This document shows, in pieces, positions 6,808-15,000 of a stretch of 22,287 nucleotides of DNA. The stretch lies in IMG/VR virus record IMGVR_UViG_3300043426_000450, positions 1-22,287 of that record; one strand, written 5' to 3'. Each line of letters opens with the position of its first letter. Position 1 is the stretch's first letter. The translations under genes were made by a program, and so were the position numbers. The notes beneath the pieces were generated by a model that saw only the letters and a list, made by a program, of their open reading frames with translations, searched no databases and was not told where the DNA came from. Source of the DNA: a virus.

Positions 6808-7908
6808 ATGCCCTCCCGCCTCCTCATCGCGCTGCTGTCCTCCTCGCTCAGCCTCACCGCTGCAGCCGTGGTGCAGCTGCTGCCAGCGGGCCAGTTCGCC
6901 GCCCGCGACGGCCGCCCCGGGCCAGGCAAGTCCTGGACGCTGACCGATGCTCAGGGCCGCCAGATCGCCGCGGCGCTGAACGCGCAGTCGGCCAAGACGC
7001 GCTTCCTGTTCGACGTCGATCACCAGACGATCCGCGCTGAGGCCAATGGTCAGCCGGCTCCGGCCGCGGGCTGGGCGACGCGCTTCGAGTGGCGCCCTGG
7101 CCAAGGCCTGTATGCGCTCGATGCGACCTGGACCGACCAGGCTCGAGCCTGGATCGAGTCGGGCCAGTACGCCTACATCAGCCCCGTCATCACGTTCGAC
7201 GACGCCGGCGCCGTCACCGGCGTGCTGATGGCCGCGATCACCAACTACCCCGCGCTGCTGGGCATGGAGCCGCTCGGCGCCGAGCTGTCCGCACGCCTGC
7301 AGGCGCAGTTTTCCCCTGATCCCAACCTCCCGGAGTCCCGCATGGATCTCGCCCAACTCGTCGCCCTGCTGGGCCTGGCCACCGGCTCGGATGCCGCCGC
7401 CGTGCTCAGCGCCATCACCGCGCTGAAGGCCAAGGCTGACGCCGCACCGGTCAACGCAGCCCCGCTCAGTGCCGCCGTGGCCACCGCCCTCGGCGTCGCG
7501 CCGACTGCCGACGAAGCGACCGCGCTGACGGCCATCACCGCGCTGAAGGGTGGTGCCAATTCATCGACACAGGTGATCGCCGCGCTGCAGAGCCAGCTGG
7601 CCGCGCTGACCACCAAGATCAACACCGACGAGGTCGCAGCGCTGGTCGCTCAGGCCATGGCCGACGGCAAGCTGCTGCCGGTGCAGCGCCAGTGGGCGAC
7701 CGACCTGGGCAACAAGAACATCGCCGACCTCAAGAGCTACCTGGCGAACGCGCCGAAGCTGCTGCCCGGTGTCGGCGGCCAGACCGGCGGCATCGACCCG
7801 AGCGGCGGCGCTGGCGGTGCGGCGGCGCTGAATGCCGCACAGGCCGAGGTGCTCTCGAACATGGGGGTCTCGGCCGACGCCTACGCCAAGGTCTACGGCA
7901 CCAAGTAA
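6808..7908 (+). CDS. Head maturation protease with scaffold domain, Mu I-like
   Basis: A 366-residue protein. The protease part (about residues 21-165) has the Mu-I signs VQLLPAGQFAARDGRP (22-37), FDVDH (68-72), YISPV (123-127) and ITNYPALLGMEPL (144-156). It should cleave scaffold and possibly other head proteins during prohead maturation. Residues from about 179 are alanine-rich and helical, as expected for a scaffold, ending in a putative capsid-binding tail. In Mu the scaffold gpZ is made from an internal start in I; the same arrangement is visible here at 7342. The hydrophobic N terminus looks signal-like but replaces a segment that is variable in this family. No Shine-Dalgarno sequence precedes the ATG. 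Confidence 0.88.
   Translation: MPSRLLIALLSSSLSLTAAAVVQLLPAGQFAARDGRPGPGKSWTLTDAQGRQIAAALNAQSAKTRFLFDVDHQTIRAEANGQPAPAAGWATRFEWRPGQGLYALDATWTDQARAWIESGQYAYISPVITFDDAGAVTGVLMAAITNYPALLGMEPLGAELSARLQAQFSPDPNLPESRMDLAQLVALLGLATGSDAAAVLSAITALKAKADAAPVNAAPLSAAVATALGVAPTADEATALTAITALKGGANSSTQVIAALQSQLAALTTKINTDEVAALVAQAMADGKLLPVQRQWATDLGNKNIADLKSYLANAPKLLPGVGGQTGGIDPSGGAGGAAALNAAQAEVLSNMGVSADAYAKVYGTK
7342..7908 (+). CDS. Internal in-frame scaffold protein, Mu Z-like
   Basis: An ATG at 7342 is in frame with the I-like gene (its Met179) and is preceded by GGAG at 7332-7335 with a 6-base spacer, a better ribosome site than that of the full-length start. It would yield 188 residues beginning MDLAQLVALLGLATGSD, rich in alanine and heptad-like. 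This is the expected layout of the Mu I/Z pair, in which the scaffold is made in excess over the protease from a nested start. The residues before it (SPDPNLPESR) look like a linker between domains. Inferred from sequence only. Confidence 0.6.
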   Translation: MDLAQLVALLGLATGSDAAAVLSAITALKAKADAAPVNAAPLSAAVATALGVAPTADEATALTAITALKGGANSSTQVIAALQSQLAALTTKINTDEVAALVAQAMADGKLLPVQRQWATDLGNKNIADLKSYLANAPKLLPGVGGQTGGIDPSGGAGGAAALNAAQAEVLSNMGVSADAYAKVYGTK

Positions 7909-7947
7909 GCCCGAGCCCCCTCCCGACCACCCCGAACTGGAGCCCAC

Positions 7948-8358
7948 ATGGCCGCCACCACCAGCAACCGCGACACGCGCACTACCGGCGCCCGGATTCG
8001 CCTCGTGCCGATCGCCGCGAACGAAATCATCCCGGCCGGCGTGATCGTGCAGGTCAACGCCGCAGGCGCTGCCGTGAATGCCACGGCCACGGCTGCGAAC
8101 CGCACGATCGGCGTCAATCAGTACCGGGTGGACAACACCGGGGGCATCGCTGGCGCCAAGAAAGCGCAGATCGACCGCGGCGTGTTCGGTCCCTTCGCCA
8201 ACTCGGCGTCGGCAGATCAGATCACGCTCGCCGATCTGGGCGCGACGTGCTTCGTGGTCGACAACCAGACCGTCGCCAAGACCAACGGCGCGGGTGCGCG
8301 GCCGACGGCTGGCACGGTGTTCAACGTGGACGCCGAGGGCGTCTGGGTCGAGTTCTGA
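7948..8358 (+). CDS. Probable head decoration or accessory capsid protein
   Basis: A 136-residue protein lying between scaffold and major capsid, the usual place of a decoration or cement protein. It is rich in Val, Ala, Gly, Asn and Thr with many predicted short strands and no cysteines other than one near residue 98. The segment IRLVPIAANEIIPAGVIVQVNAAGAAVNA followed by TIGVNQYRVDN resembles small beta-rich capsid-surface proteins in which a parameter-like G-x-x-V pattern repeats. GGAG at 7939-7942 lies five bases before the ATG. Position and fold suggest that it stabilises the expanded capsid; I cannot name a family with certainty. Confidence 0.6.
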   Translation: MAATTSNRDTRTTGARIRLVPIAANEIIPAGVIVQVNAAGAAVNATATAANRTIGVNQYRVDNTGGIAGAKKAQIDRGVFGPFANSASADQITLADLGATCFVVDNQTVAKTNGAGARPTAGTVFNVDAEGVWVEF

Positions 8359-8425
8359 CCCGCGCGCGCCTGCACCAGTCGCATCACCACCACAGCCACC
8401 GCAAACCCTTTTCGGAGTACCAGAC

Positions 8426-9310
8426 ATGGACATCAACGCGGGCAACCTGGCCATCCTCGGTCAGGCCATCGACATGCGTTTCCGCGCCGGCTTGGCCCGC
8501 GCCACGACCCCGTGGGACACCGTCGCGATGGAGATTCCCAGCACCAGTGCCGAGAACCTCTATCCCTATTTCAAGGACTTCGGCTACATCCGCGAATGGG
8601 TGGGCGAGCGCGTCATCCAGAACGTGTCCCAGGGCAACTTCTCGCTGCGGAACAGGCCCTTCGAGGAATCCCACGGGATCAAGCGCGAGGACATCGAGGA
8701 CGACACCTACGGCATCTACGCCAGCATCTTCGAGCAGACCGGACAGAACGCGGCGAATTTCCCCGGCGACCTGGTCTATTCGACGCTGAAGGCCGGCCTG
8801 ACGACGCTGGGGCCGGACGGCCAGTATTTCTTCGACACCGATCACCCGGTGCGCAACACCGTCGCCTCCAACCACATGGGCGGCTCGGGCGAGCCGTGGT
8901 TCGTCATCGATTCGTCCAAGGTGATCAAGCCGCTGATCTGGCAGCCGCGCAAGAAGTTCAACCTGGTCAAGATGTTCAACGAGACGGACGCCAACGTCTT
9001 CTTCCAGAAGCAGTACGTCTGGGGCGTGGACGGCCGCGGCGCCGCGGGCTACTCGCCGTGGTGGCAACTGGCCTTCGCCAGCAAGCAGACGCTGGACGCC
9101 ACGAACCTGGCCGCGACGCTGACGGCGATGTCGTCGCAGATCGGCGAGAGCGGCAAGCCGCTGAAGACCATGGGCACGCACCTGGTGGTCTCGCCGCTGC
9201 TGGCGGAAACCGCTCGGGCGCTGCTGACCAAGGACACGCTGGCCGGCGGTGAAACCAACAGCATGAAGAACCGCCTGGAACTGGTGGTCGCGGCCGAGCT
9301 GCTCGTCTGA
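8426..9310 (+). CDS. Major capsid protein, Mu T-like
   Basis: A 294-residue protein matching the Mu-type major head subunit gpT in length and features. Typical segments are the opening NAGNLAILGQAIDMRFRAGL, PYFKDFGYIREWVGERVIQ (residues about 48-66), RPFEESHGIKREDIEDD (77-93), and the later DGQYFFDTDHPV. It should form the icosahedral shell with an HK97-like fold. The ATG at 8426 has CGGAG at 8414-8418; the frame is open further upstream but would overlap the preceding gene. No sign of an N-terminal scaffold domain, consistent with the separate Z-like scaffold. The 67-base gap upstream shows no recognisable signal. Confidence 0.92.
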   Translation: MDINAGNLAILGQAIDMRFRAGLARATTPWDTVAMEIPSTSAENLYPYFKDFGYIREWVGERVIQNVSQGNFSLRNRPFEESHGIKREDIEDDTYGIYASIFEQTGQNAANFPGDLVYSTLKAGLTTLGPDGQYFFDTDHPVRNTVASNHMGGSGEPWFVIDSSKVIKPLIWQPRKKFNLVKMFNETDANVFFQKQYVWGVDGRGAAGYSPWWQLAFASKQTLDATNLAATLTAMSSQIGESGKPLKTMGTHLVVSPLLAETARALLTKDTLAGGETNSMKNRLELVVAAELLV

Positions 9311-9368
9311 GCATCTGATCGTCAGCGCCGCCACCCCCGACCACATCACCCACATTCCCGGAGCCCCC

Positions 9369-9629
9369 ATGGCCACCAAGCCCACTGCCTCGCCGGCCAC
9401 GCCGGATGCCGCGCCCGCCGCCACCGAGGCGCCCGCCAAGGTCAAGGCCGTCAAGGTCCGCAGCGTCAGCCCGTCCGGCGTGTTCCGCCGCCTCGGCCGC
9501 GAGTTCCCGCACGAAGGCATCGTGATCCCGCTGGCGATGCTCAAGCAACAGGAGCTGGAAATCCTGTCGCACGAGCCGATGCTGTCGCTGTCGTTCATCG
9601 AGATCGACGCCGAGCCGGCCGCGGCCTGA
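9369..9629 (+). CDS. Small protein resembling Mu gp35 / HI1506
   Basis: An 86-residue protein. The first 30 residues are Ala-Pro-Thr-rich and likely disordered. Residues about 33-80 (RSVSPSGVFRRLGREFPHEGIVIPLAMLKQQELEILSHEPMLSLSFI) follow the pattern of the gp35/HI1506 group found right after the capsid gene in Mu-like phages: an arginine-containing turn, R-x-G-x-x-F, a short helix that names a position, then a strand of small hydrophobics. Role unknown; its place suggests head completion. GGAG at 9360-9363 lies five bases before the ATG. Confidence 0.6.
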   Translation: MATKPTASPATPDAAPAATEAPAKVKAVKVRSVSPSGVFRRLGREFPHEGIVIPLAMLKQQELEILSHEPMLSLSFIEIDAEPAAA

Positions 9630-9645
9630 GCACGAGCACGCTGCC

Positions 9646-10104
9646 ATGCCCTACGCCACCGCCCAGGACTTCATCGACCGCTTCGGACCGGTCGAGACGC
9701 AGCAGCTCACCGACTTCGGTGTGCAGCGTCTCGGCAAGCCGGCTGAGCAGGTGCTGGTGACGGCGCTGGCGGATGCGTCGGCCGAGATCGACGGCTACCT
9801 GATCGGTCGCGCCCCGCTGCCGCTGCAGTCGGTACCGACGGTGCTGCGGGTCTACTGCTGCGACATCGCGCGCTACCGGCTCCAGTTCGTCACCCCCGAC
9901 GAGCGCGCGACCGATGCCTACAAGGCGGCGATGGACTACCTGCAGCGCGTCGCGGCCGGCAAGGTGATGCTCGTGGCGCCGTCCGCGGCACCGCCCGTGC
10001 CTGGCGTCGGCGAGGTGGCCTTCTTCGTCGGCAACAAGGTCATGGGGCGTGAGGTCGGCGGTGGCTCGTGCGGTGACGATGAGCCGCACCGGTTCTGGGG
10101 CTGA
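9646..10104 (+). CDS. DUF1320 head completion protein, Mu gp36-like
   Basis: A 152-residue protein. The N-terminal MPYATAQDFIDRFG, the alternating helix ALADASAEIDGYLIGRAPLPLQ (residues about 43-64) and VPTVLRVYCCDIARYRL are the standard DUF1320 pattern: helices with a conserved A-S-x-x-I-D-x-Y-L and a P-x-x-L-x-x-x-x-C-D-I-A-R-Y. The family corresponds to Mu gp36 and is structurally related to connector proteins of the gp6/gp15 type that extend the portal after packaging. It ends three bases before the next start codon. Confidence 0.85.
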   Translation: MPYATAQDFIDRFGPVETQQLTDFGVQRLGKPAEQVLVTALADASAEIDGYLIGRAPLPLQSVPTVLRVYCCDIARYRLQFVTPDERATDAYKAAMDYLQRVAAGKVMLVAPSAAPPVPGVGEVAFFVGNKVMGREVGGGSCGDDEPHRFWG

Positions 10105-10107
10105 TCC

Positions 10108-10560
10108 GTGGCCCGCGCGATCGAGTCCGACTACCTGTTCGTGGCGCAGCCGATCATCGAGCGGCTGCACGCCCGCGTGCAGGGCATCCCGCCGACGGAT
10201 GTCGTCCAGATCGAGGACATTGGCCAGGCTGACGGCGGGGCGCGTTCTCCGCTGATCTACGTGCTCTGGGAAGGCGACAAGCTCCCGGCCGAGGACGACG
10301 CCCGCGCGCTGCAGAGCGCGGCGCAGCAGGTGCATCAGCTCTGGACGGTGCTGCTCTACGTGCGCAACAGCAGTCAGGTCGACCTGGCCGCGCGCAACAC
10401 CAGCGCTGGTCGCCTGCTCAGCCAGATCCATTTCGCGCTGGCCGGATACCGCCCCGACGGCTGCGTCCGGCCATTCGCCCGCGTGCAGGGCCGCGCGGCG
10501 CAGTACCGCACCAACAGCGCGCTCTACCCGCTGACGTTTTCCATCCCCATCCACCTCTGA
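10108..10560 (+). CDS. Tail terminator-like protein, Mu gp37 position
   Basis: A 150-residue protein that starts with GTG at 10108, three bases after the preceding stop. It has the profile of tail-terminator or head-tail joining proteins: an N-terminal helix (AQPIIERLHARVQGI), a central pair of strands (PLIYVLWEGDKL and WTVLLYVRNSSQ), then SAGRLLSQIHFALAGYRPDG and a C-terminal strand (ALYPLTFSIPIHL). In Mu-like phages gp37 follows gp36 at this place. It likely caps the tail tube and joins it to the head. Assignment rests on order and fold pattern more than on exact motifs. Confidence 0.65.
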   Translation: MARAIESDYLFVAQPIIERLHARVQGIPPTDVVQIEDIGQADGGARSPLIYVLWEGDKLPAEDDARALQSAAQQVHQLWTVLLYVRNSSQVDLAARNTSAGRLLSQIHFALAGYRPDGCVRPFARVQGRAAQYRTNSALYPLTFSIPIHL

Positions 10561-10573
10561 GGACCACCACACC

Positions 10574-11347
10574 ATGGCACTCGACCACCTGAAATTCGCG
10601 CCGTTCTCCGGCGTCGGCGTCGTCAGCGTCTTCAAGCGCAACCCGACCTCTGGCGCCATCGACTCGGCCGGCTACGACTTCGGCGAATCGACGACGTTCA
10701 AGATCAAGCGTGCCGGTGCGCCGGTCGAGATGAACACCTCGCGCACCACCGACCGCGGCGTCGCCTATCGCATGCCGGGCACGAGCAAGGTCAGCGCCGA
10801 GATCAAGTTCAAGACGTTGCCGCCGTTCGTGGAAGCGCTGATGAGCCGGGGCACCTGGACCGAGCAGAGCGCAGGCAATGCCGTCGTCGGCTGGACGGCG
10901 CCGGTGCTCGAGGTCGGTCAAGTCATCTTCCTGCCCGTGCGCAACGTCAGCGCCGTGGTCGTGAAGGACAGCGGCTCGAAGACGCTCCCGCCGAGCCAGT
11001 ACGTCCTGGATCCGGTGGGCGGCACGATTCGCCCCACCGACCTGAGCACCGGGGGGCCCTACGTCCAGCCGCTCAAAGTGGACTACACGCCCGGTGCGGT
11101 GAAGGTGATGTCGGCACTGGCCGGCTCGGTCGCCGACGAGTATCTGCTGCAGTTCAACGGCATCAACGCCTACGACGAGACCCGCAAGGCCGTGAGCGCC
11201 TGGCGCTGCCGCTTCAACTTCGAGGGCGAGCAGGACTTCATCATGGAGCAGTACGGCGAGTACACCCTGATGGCCGACCTGCTCAAGGACGAGACCCGGC
11301 TGGCCTCTGCCGTCGGTGGCCAGTACTACGCGCTCTACCAGGCATGA
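10574..11347 (+). CDS. Phage tail tube (major tail) protein
   Basis: A 257-residue protein. Residues about 20-75 (FKRNPTSGAIDSAGYDFGESTTFKIKRAGAPVEMNTSRT) and the later GAVKVMSALAGSVADEYLLQFNGINAYDETRKAVSAWRCRF fit the beta-rich major tail protein of siphovirus-type Mu relatives. Near residue 220 the FEGEQDFIMEQYGEYTLMADLL segment is typical of the C-terminal half of these proteins. It should stack as rings to form the non-contractile tube. No sheath gene is present, which argues against a Mu-type contractile tail. The stop overlaps the next start (ATGA at 11344-11347). Confidence 0.78.
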   Translation: MALDHLKFAPFSGVGVVSVFKRNPTSGAIDSAGYDFGESTTFKIKRAGAPVEMNTSRTTDRGVAYRMPGTSKVSAEIKFKTLPPFVEALMSRGTWTEQSAGNAVVGWTAPVLEVGQVIFLPVRNVSAVVVKDSGSKTLPPSQYVLDPVGGTIRPTDLSTGGPYVQPLKVDYTPGAVKVMSALAGSVADEYLLQFNGINAYDETRKAVSAWRCRFNFEGEQDFIMEQYGEYTLMADLLKDETRLASAVGGQYYALYQA

Positions 11348-11877
11348 CCGGCATGACGAATCTCGATATCCAGTTCGTCACCCCGCTGCACATCGTCCTG
11401 CCGATCTCGGTCAGCGATGACCTGAGCAAGGGATCGCTCGACATCGAGCCGATGCGTGTCGGTCAGGTGCTGCGCGTGCTGGGCACGGTCAACAGCCTGT
11501 TCGGCGAGCTGTCGTCTGCACCGCCGGCGGTGCTGGCCGCGTTCGCGGCTGGTGGCATGAGCGCGGAACAGGAACGCATGCTGATCGGCGCCTGGGCGGT
11601 CGACCTGCTCGACCGCCGCAGCGACGATGTCCTGAAGATCGTCAGCGTGGCCACGAACATGCAGCGTGCGGTCCTGGAGGCGATGCTGCCCGATCGCCTG
11701 ATCGCCATCGTGCTCGCCATCATCGAAGTGAACGCGGATTTTTTCTCCCGGTGCGCGCCGCTGCTGAAGATGCTGGCCGCGCGCGACGGGCTGCCCTGGA
11801 ACGCCGCCACACCGAGTTCTGGTCCGACGCCTTCGAGCAGCTCGTCCATGCCGGTCATCGCCACGCCGACATCCTGA
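11344..11877 (+). CDS. Tail assembly chaperone, unshifted product (lambda G-like)
   Basis: A 177-residue protein read in the zero frame. It follows the tail tube gene and precedes the tape measure gene, the usual position of the tail assembly chaperones that bind the tape measure and recruit tube subunits. The body is helical (VLRVLGTVNSLFGELSSAPPAVLAAF, ALLEAMLPDRLIAIVLAIIEVNADFF-type segments). The zero-frame tail after the slippery site is low in complexity (ATPSSGPTPSSSSSMPV), which suggests that it is a by-product and that the shifted frame carries the conserved C-terminal domain. ATG at 11344 overlaps the tube gene stop; an in-frame ATG also lies at 11353. Confidence 0.75.
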   Translation: MTGMTNLDIQFVTPLHIVLPISVSDDLSKGSLDIEPMRVGQVLRVLGTVNSLFGELSSAPPAVLAAFAAGGMSAEQERMLIGAWAVDLLDRRSDDVLKIVSVATNMQRAVLEAMLPDRLIAIVLAIIEVNADFFSRCAPLLKMLAARDGLPWNAATPSSGPTPSSSSSMPVIATPTS

Positions 11878-12026
11878 ACTACACGATGGCCCAGTTCGAG
11901 GGCTATCTGCGGCGCGCCCTGCGCCGCGAGCGGGAGGAGCGGCGGATGCAGGTGCTGATTGCCGCCTCGGCATTCGATGACGAGCTGCGCCGGTCCCTGC
12001 TCCAGACCCTGTCCACCCCCGACTGA
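11344..12026 (+). CDS. Tail assembly chaperone, -1 frameshift product (lambda GT-like)
   Basis: The slippery heptamer T TTT TTC at 11739-11745 is in the right phase (ga T, TTT, TTC codons) for a -1 shift. Reading then continues from 11745 as CTC CCG GTG to the stop at 12024-12026. The product is 134 zero-frame residues plus 93 shifted residues, 227 in all. The shifted part (ERRHTEFWSDAFEQLVHAG, then YTMAQFEGYLRRALRREREERRMQVL) is a conserved-looking helical domain and has no start of its own with a ribosome site. This matches the programmed frameshift that makes gpG and gpGT in lambda and in many siphovirus tails. Confidence 0.82.
11739..11745 (+). promoter_or_regulatory. Programmed -1 ribosomal frameshift site
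   Basis: T TTT TTC fits the X XXY YYZ consensus in the zero frame of the chaperone gene and is a rare run of six T in very GC-rich DNA. The bases that follow are GC-rich (cccggtgcgcgccgctg) and could form a stimulatory structure, but I see no single strong hairpin. Confidence 0.8.
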
Positions 12027-12041
12027 CCGACCCCGCTCACC

Positions 12042-15000
12042 ATGGCCACACGCCCCATCGAAGGCAAGATCGTCCTCACCGCCGACACCGACAACGCGGT
12101 GCGCGGTGCCGAGGCGGTCAAGCAGGCCTACCAGCAGGCGGGGGCGGCGGCCGGTGCATCTGGCGCTCAGGCCGCGGCCGGTCAGACTGCAGCCGCAGGC
12201 GCCACGGACAAGGCGGCCCAGGCAGCGGATCGGCTGGCGTCGGAGCATCAAGAGGCTGGTGCTGCAGCGAAACAGGCAGGCGACACTGCAGCAGCCGCAG
12301 CCGAGCGCCAGGCGAAAGCCATGCGGGAGGCCGCTGCCGCTGCCGACGCCGCCCGTGCATCGCCGGCACAAGCCCCCGCGGCACCTGCTCGGCCGCCGGC
12401 GCCCGCACCAGCCGTGCCGCCGGCGCCAGCTCCAACGCCGACGCCGACGCCGACACAGCCTGGTCCGACACAGCCTGCGAGCGAAGTCGGCAAGCTGACC
12501 GCCGCTCAAGAGGCGTTCATCGCGCGCTTGCGCGAAACGGCGGACACCTACGGCAAGTCGGCGACCGAGGTGCTGCGCTACCGTGCCGCGCAGATGGGCG
12601 TGGCGAAGGAGGCCGAGAGCGCGATCGCTGCGCTGGAGAAGCACGGCAAGGCCGGCCAGGTCAGCGCGGCGCAGACCGCGATGGCCTGGCAGCAGCTGCC
12701 GATGCAGATGCAGGACGTGGCGGTGTCGATCGCTGGCGGCATGAACCCGCTCATGGTGTTCATGCAGCAGGCGCCGCAGATCGTCGGCAGCTTCGGCGGC
12801 ATCAAGAACACGGTCGCTGCGCTCGCCACGGTGTTCACGCCGCTGCGGATGCTGATTGGCGGCGTGACGGCCGCCTTCGGCTTGATGGCCGTGGCCGCGC
12901 TGCAGGGGCATCAGCAACAGGCGGCGCTGACCAAGAGCCTGGAGCTGACCGGCGGAGCGGCTGGTGTGACCGCAGGCCAGGTCACGGACATGGGCACCAA
13001 GATTGCTGCGGCTCAGGGCGTGGCGGTCGGTACCGTGCGCGAGACGATGCAATCGCTCGTGGACAGCGGGACGTTCGTCGGCTCGACACTCGAATCAGCG
13101 GGCCGCGCGGCGACGGCGCTGTCGAAGCTGACCGGTGCATCGGCTGACGAGGTGGTCAAAGACTTCAGCCAGATGAAGTCTGGGGTCGCCGCATGGGCGG
13201 CTGAGCACAACAAGAGCTACAACTTCCTGACGGCGGATCAGTACACGTACATCAGGAATCTTGAGTCTCAGGGACGCAGTCAGGAAGCGATGCGGGTCGC
13301 GCTCGACGCGCTGGCCACGACGATGGAGGAACGCTCGGTTCCCGCACTCGGAACCCTTGAGAAGGCGTGGACAGCCGTCGGCGCGGCCGTCTCCAAGGCT
13401 TGGGACTTCATGAAGGGTGTCGGGCGAGAGGAGTCAGCCGGTGATCGACTCGCCCGCCTGAAGAAGGCGGCCGAAGAGGCTGAAGCCTATGCTGCCAAGG
13501 GCGGGCGAAAGGGATGGTGGGGCGAAACCATTGATGACGGGCAGGATGCCGCCCGAGAGGCTCGTAGCGAATACGAAGCGGAGAAAGCTCGCCAGGATGA
13601 GGCGGAAAGGCGCGCCAAGGAGCGAGCGGAAAAAGCCCAAGCAGAGCAGAAGAAGATTCACCAGTCGCAGAAGCAGTACCAGGATCTGGTGACCCAGGGA
13701 AAGCTCGCCAGCGATCAAAAGCAACTCGCGGATGAGCTGAAGAAGCAGCAGGCACTGGCTGACATTGCTGAGCGATCCTTCCAGCGAGGGGAAATTTCCG
13801 CCGCAGAGCATGCGGTCAGACTGAATGCAATCGACCAGAAGCGCCTGGAACTGCAGCTTCAGAACCTGCGCGACAGAAGGACCAGTGAAGACGCGAGGGT
13901 CACAGAGAACCCCGAAGATGTCCTTGCTAGGTCTGCCGCCGTCAAGCAGCTGGATGCCCAGATCGTCACGATGCAGACCCAGCTTGACAAAGCGGTGTCT
14001 GACGGGAAAAACATCGTTTCGGCCAATGCGCTGCAGACCGCCCGCGACCGCGCCCAGCAGTGGGCCGCAGCCTGGAAGGCGGCATCCGACCAGGTGCGCA
14101 GCTACGCCGAGATCAACGCCGGCACCCGCTCCACACGAGTTGCCGAGCCCGTGCAGCGCGCTGACGCCGAAGCGGTCGTTCGCACTGCTGCGCCGCGTCG
14201 GCAGTTGGAAGGCGAGCAGCGCGATCTGCGGATGGCCATCGATCTGGTGCCGGCCACCAGCCCGGCTGCCAAGGCCGAACTGCAGCGACAACTGGCGGAA
14301 TTGACGGCGCAGGGCAAGCAGTACCTGGCTGATCTGGCTCGCTCGGCAAAGCTTGATAGCTTGACTGAGAGCGTGAAAGAGCTGTTCAGCGGGCTTGCAT
14401 TGCTTGAAGACGGTCTGGACAAGGACGTTTCCAATGGGGAGCTGAACTTCCTGGATGCCGAGCGGCGGAAGTTTGCAGCCCGTGCAAAAGCGTTGCCGCA
14501 GATACAAGAGCTGATCAACAAACAGCGTGAGCTGGCAGTGACCGGCGATGAGAAAAGTAAAGTTGATGGTCTACAGCAGCAGGCCAAAGAGCTTGCGAAA
14601 AGAAAAACAGAGTTCGAGTCGGCCCTTCGAGACAACGGCAAGAAGGCGTTCTCGGACTTCTTTCGTGATGTCACCACCGGGGCCAAAACAGCGGGCCAAG
14701 CGCTGCGCGACATGGTCGGCGGGTTCGCCCAGTCGATGCTCGACCTGATCAGCAAGCGGCTGGGCGACAAGATGCTCAGCAGCGTGCTCGATGCGATCGA
14801 CACGAAGGGTGCGGGCGGTGGCGGCGCTGGGGGCTCGCTCATCAGCAAGGCCGCCTCGTGGATCGGGAGCTTCTTCCACGACGGCGGGGTCGTCGGGGCT
14901 GGTGGGGCCCGCACCGCGTCCTTCCCCGCTGCGATGTGGTCGGTGGCCCCGCGGTACCACACGGGCGGCATCGCGGGCCTGAAACCCAACGAAGTGCCCG

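Noticed and set aside
6808-6870. Signal peptide on the I-like protease (hydrophobic start with A-A-A)
   Set aside because: Mu I proteins act in the cytoplasm, their N termini are variable, and the conserved VQLLPAG block begins at once after this stretch.
8384-9598. A 404-codon open frame on the - strand opposite the major capsid gene
   Set aside because: Shadow of the T-like capsid gene, which has family motifs and a ribosome site.
12434-12460. ACGCCG-type tandem repeat as a phase-variation tract
   Set aside because: It is a three-unit, six-base repeat in frame encoding a Pro-Thr linker of the tape measure; length change would not shift the frame.
11463-13052. A 529-codon open frame on the - strand opposite chaperone and tape measure genes
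   Set aside because: Arg-Gly-Cys-rich low-complexity product; the opposite strand has the frameshift pair and the tape measure segment.
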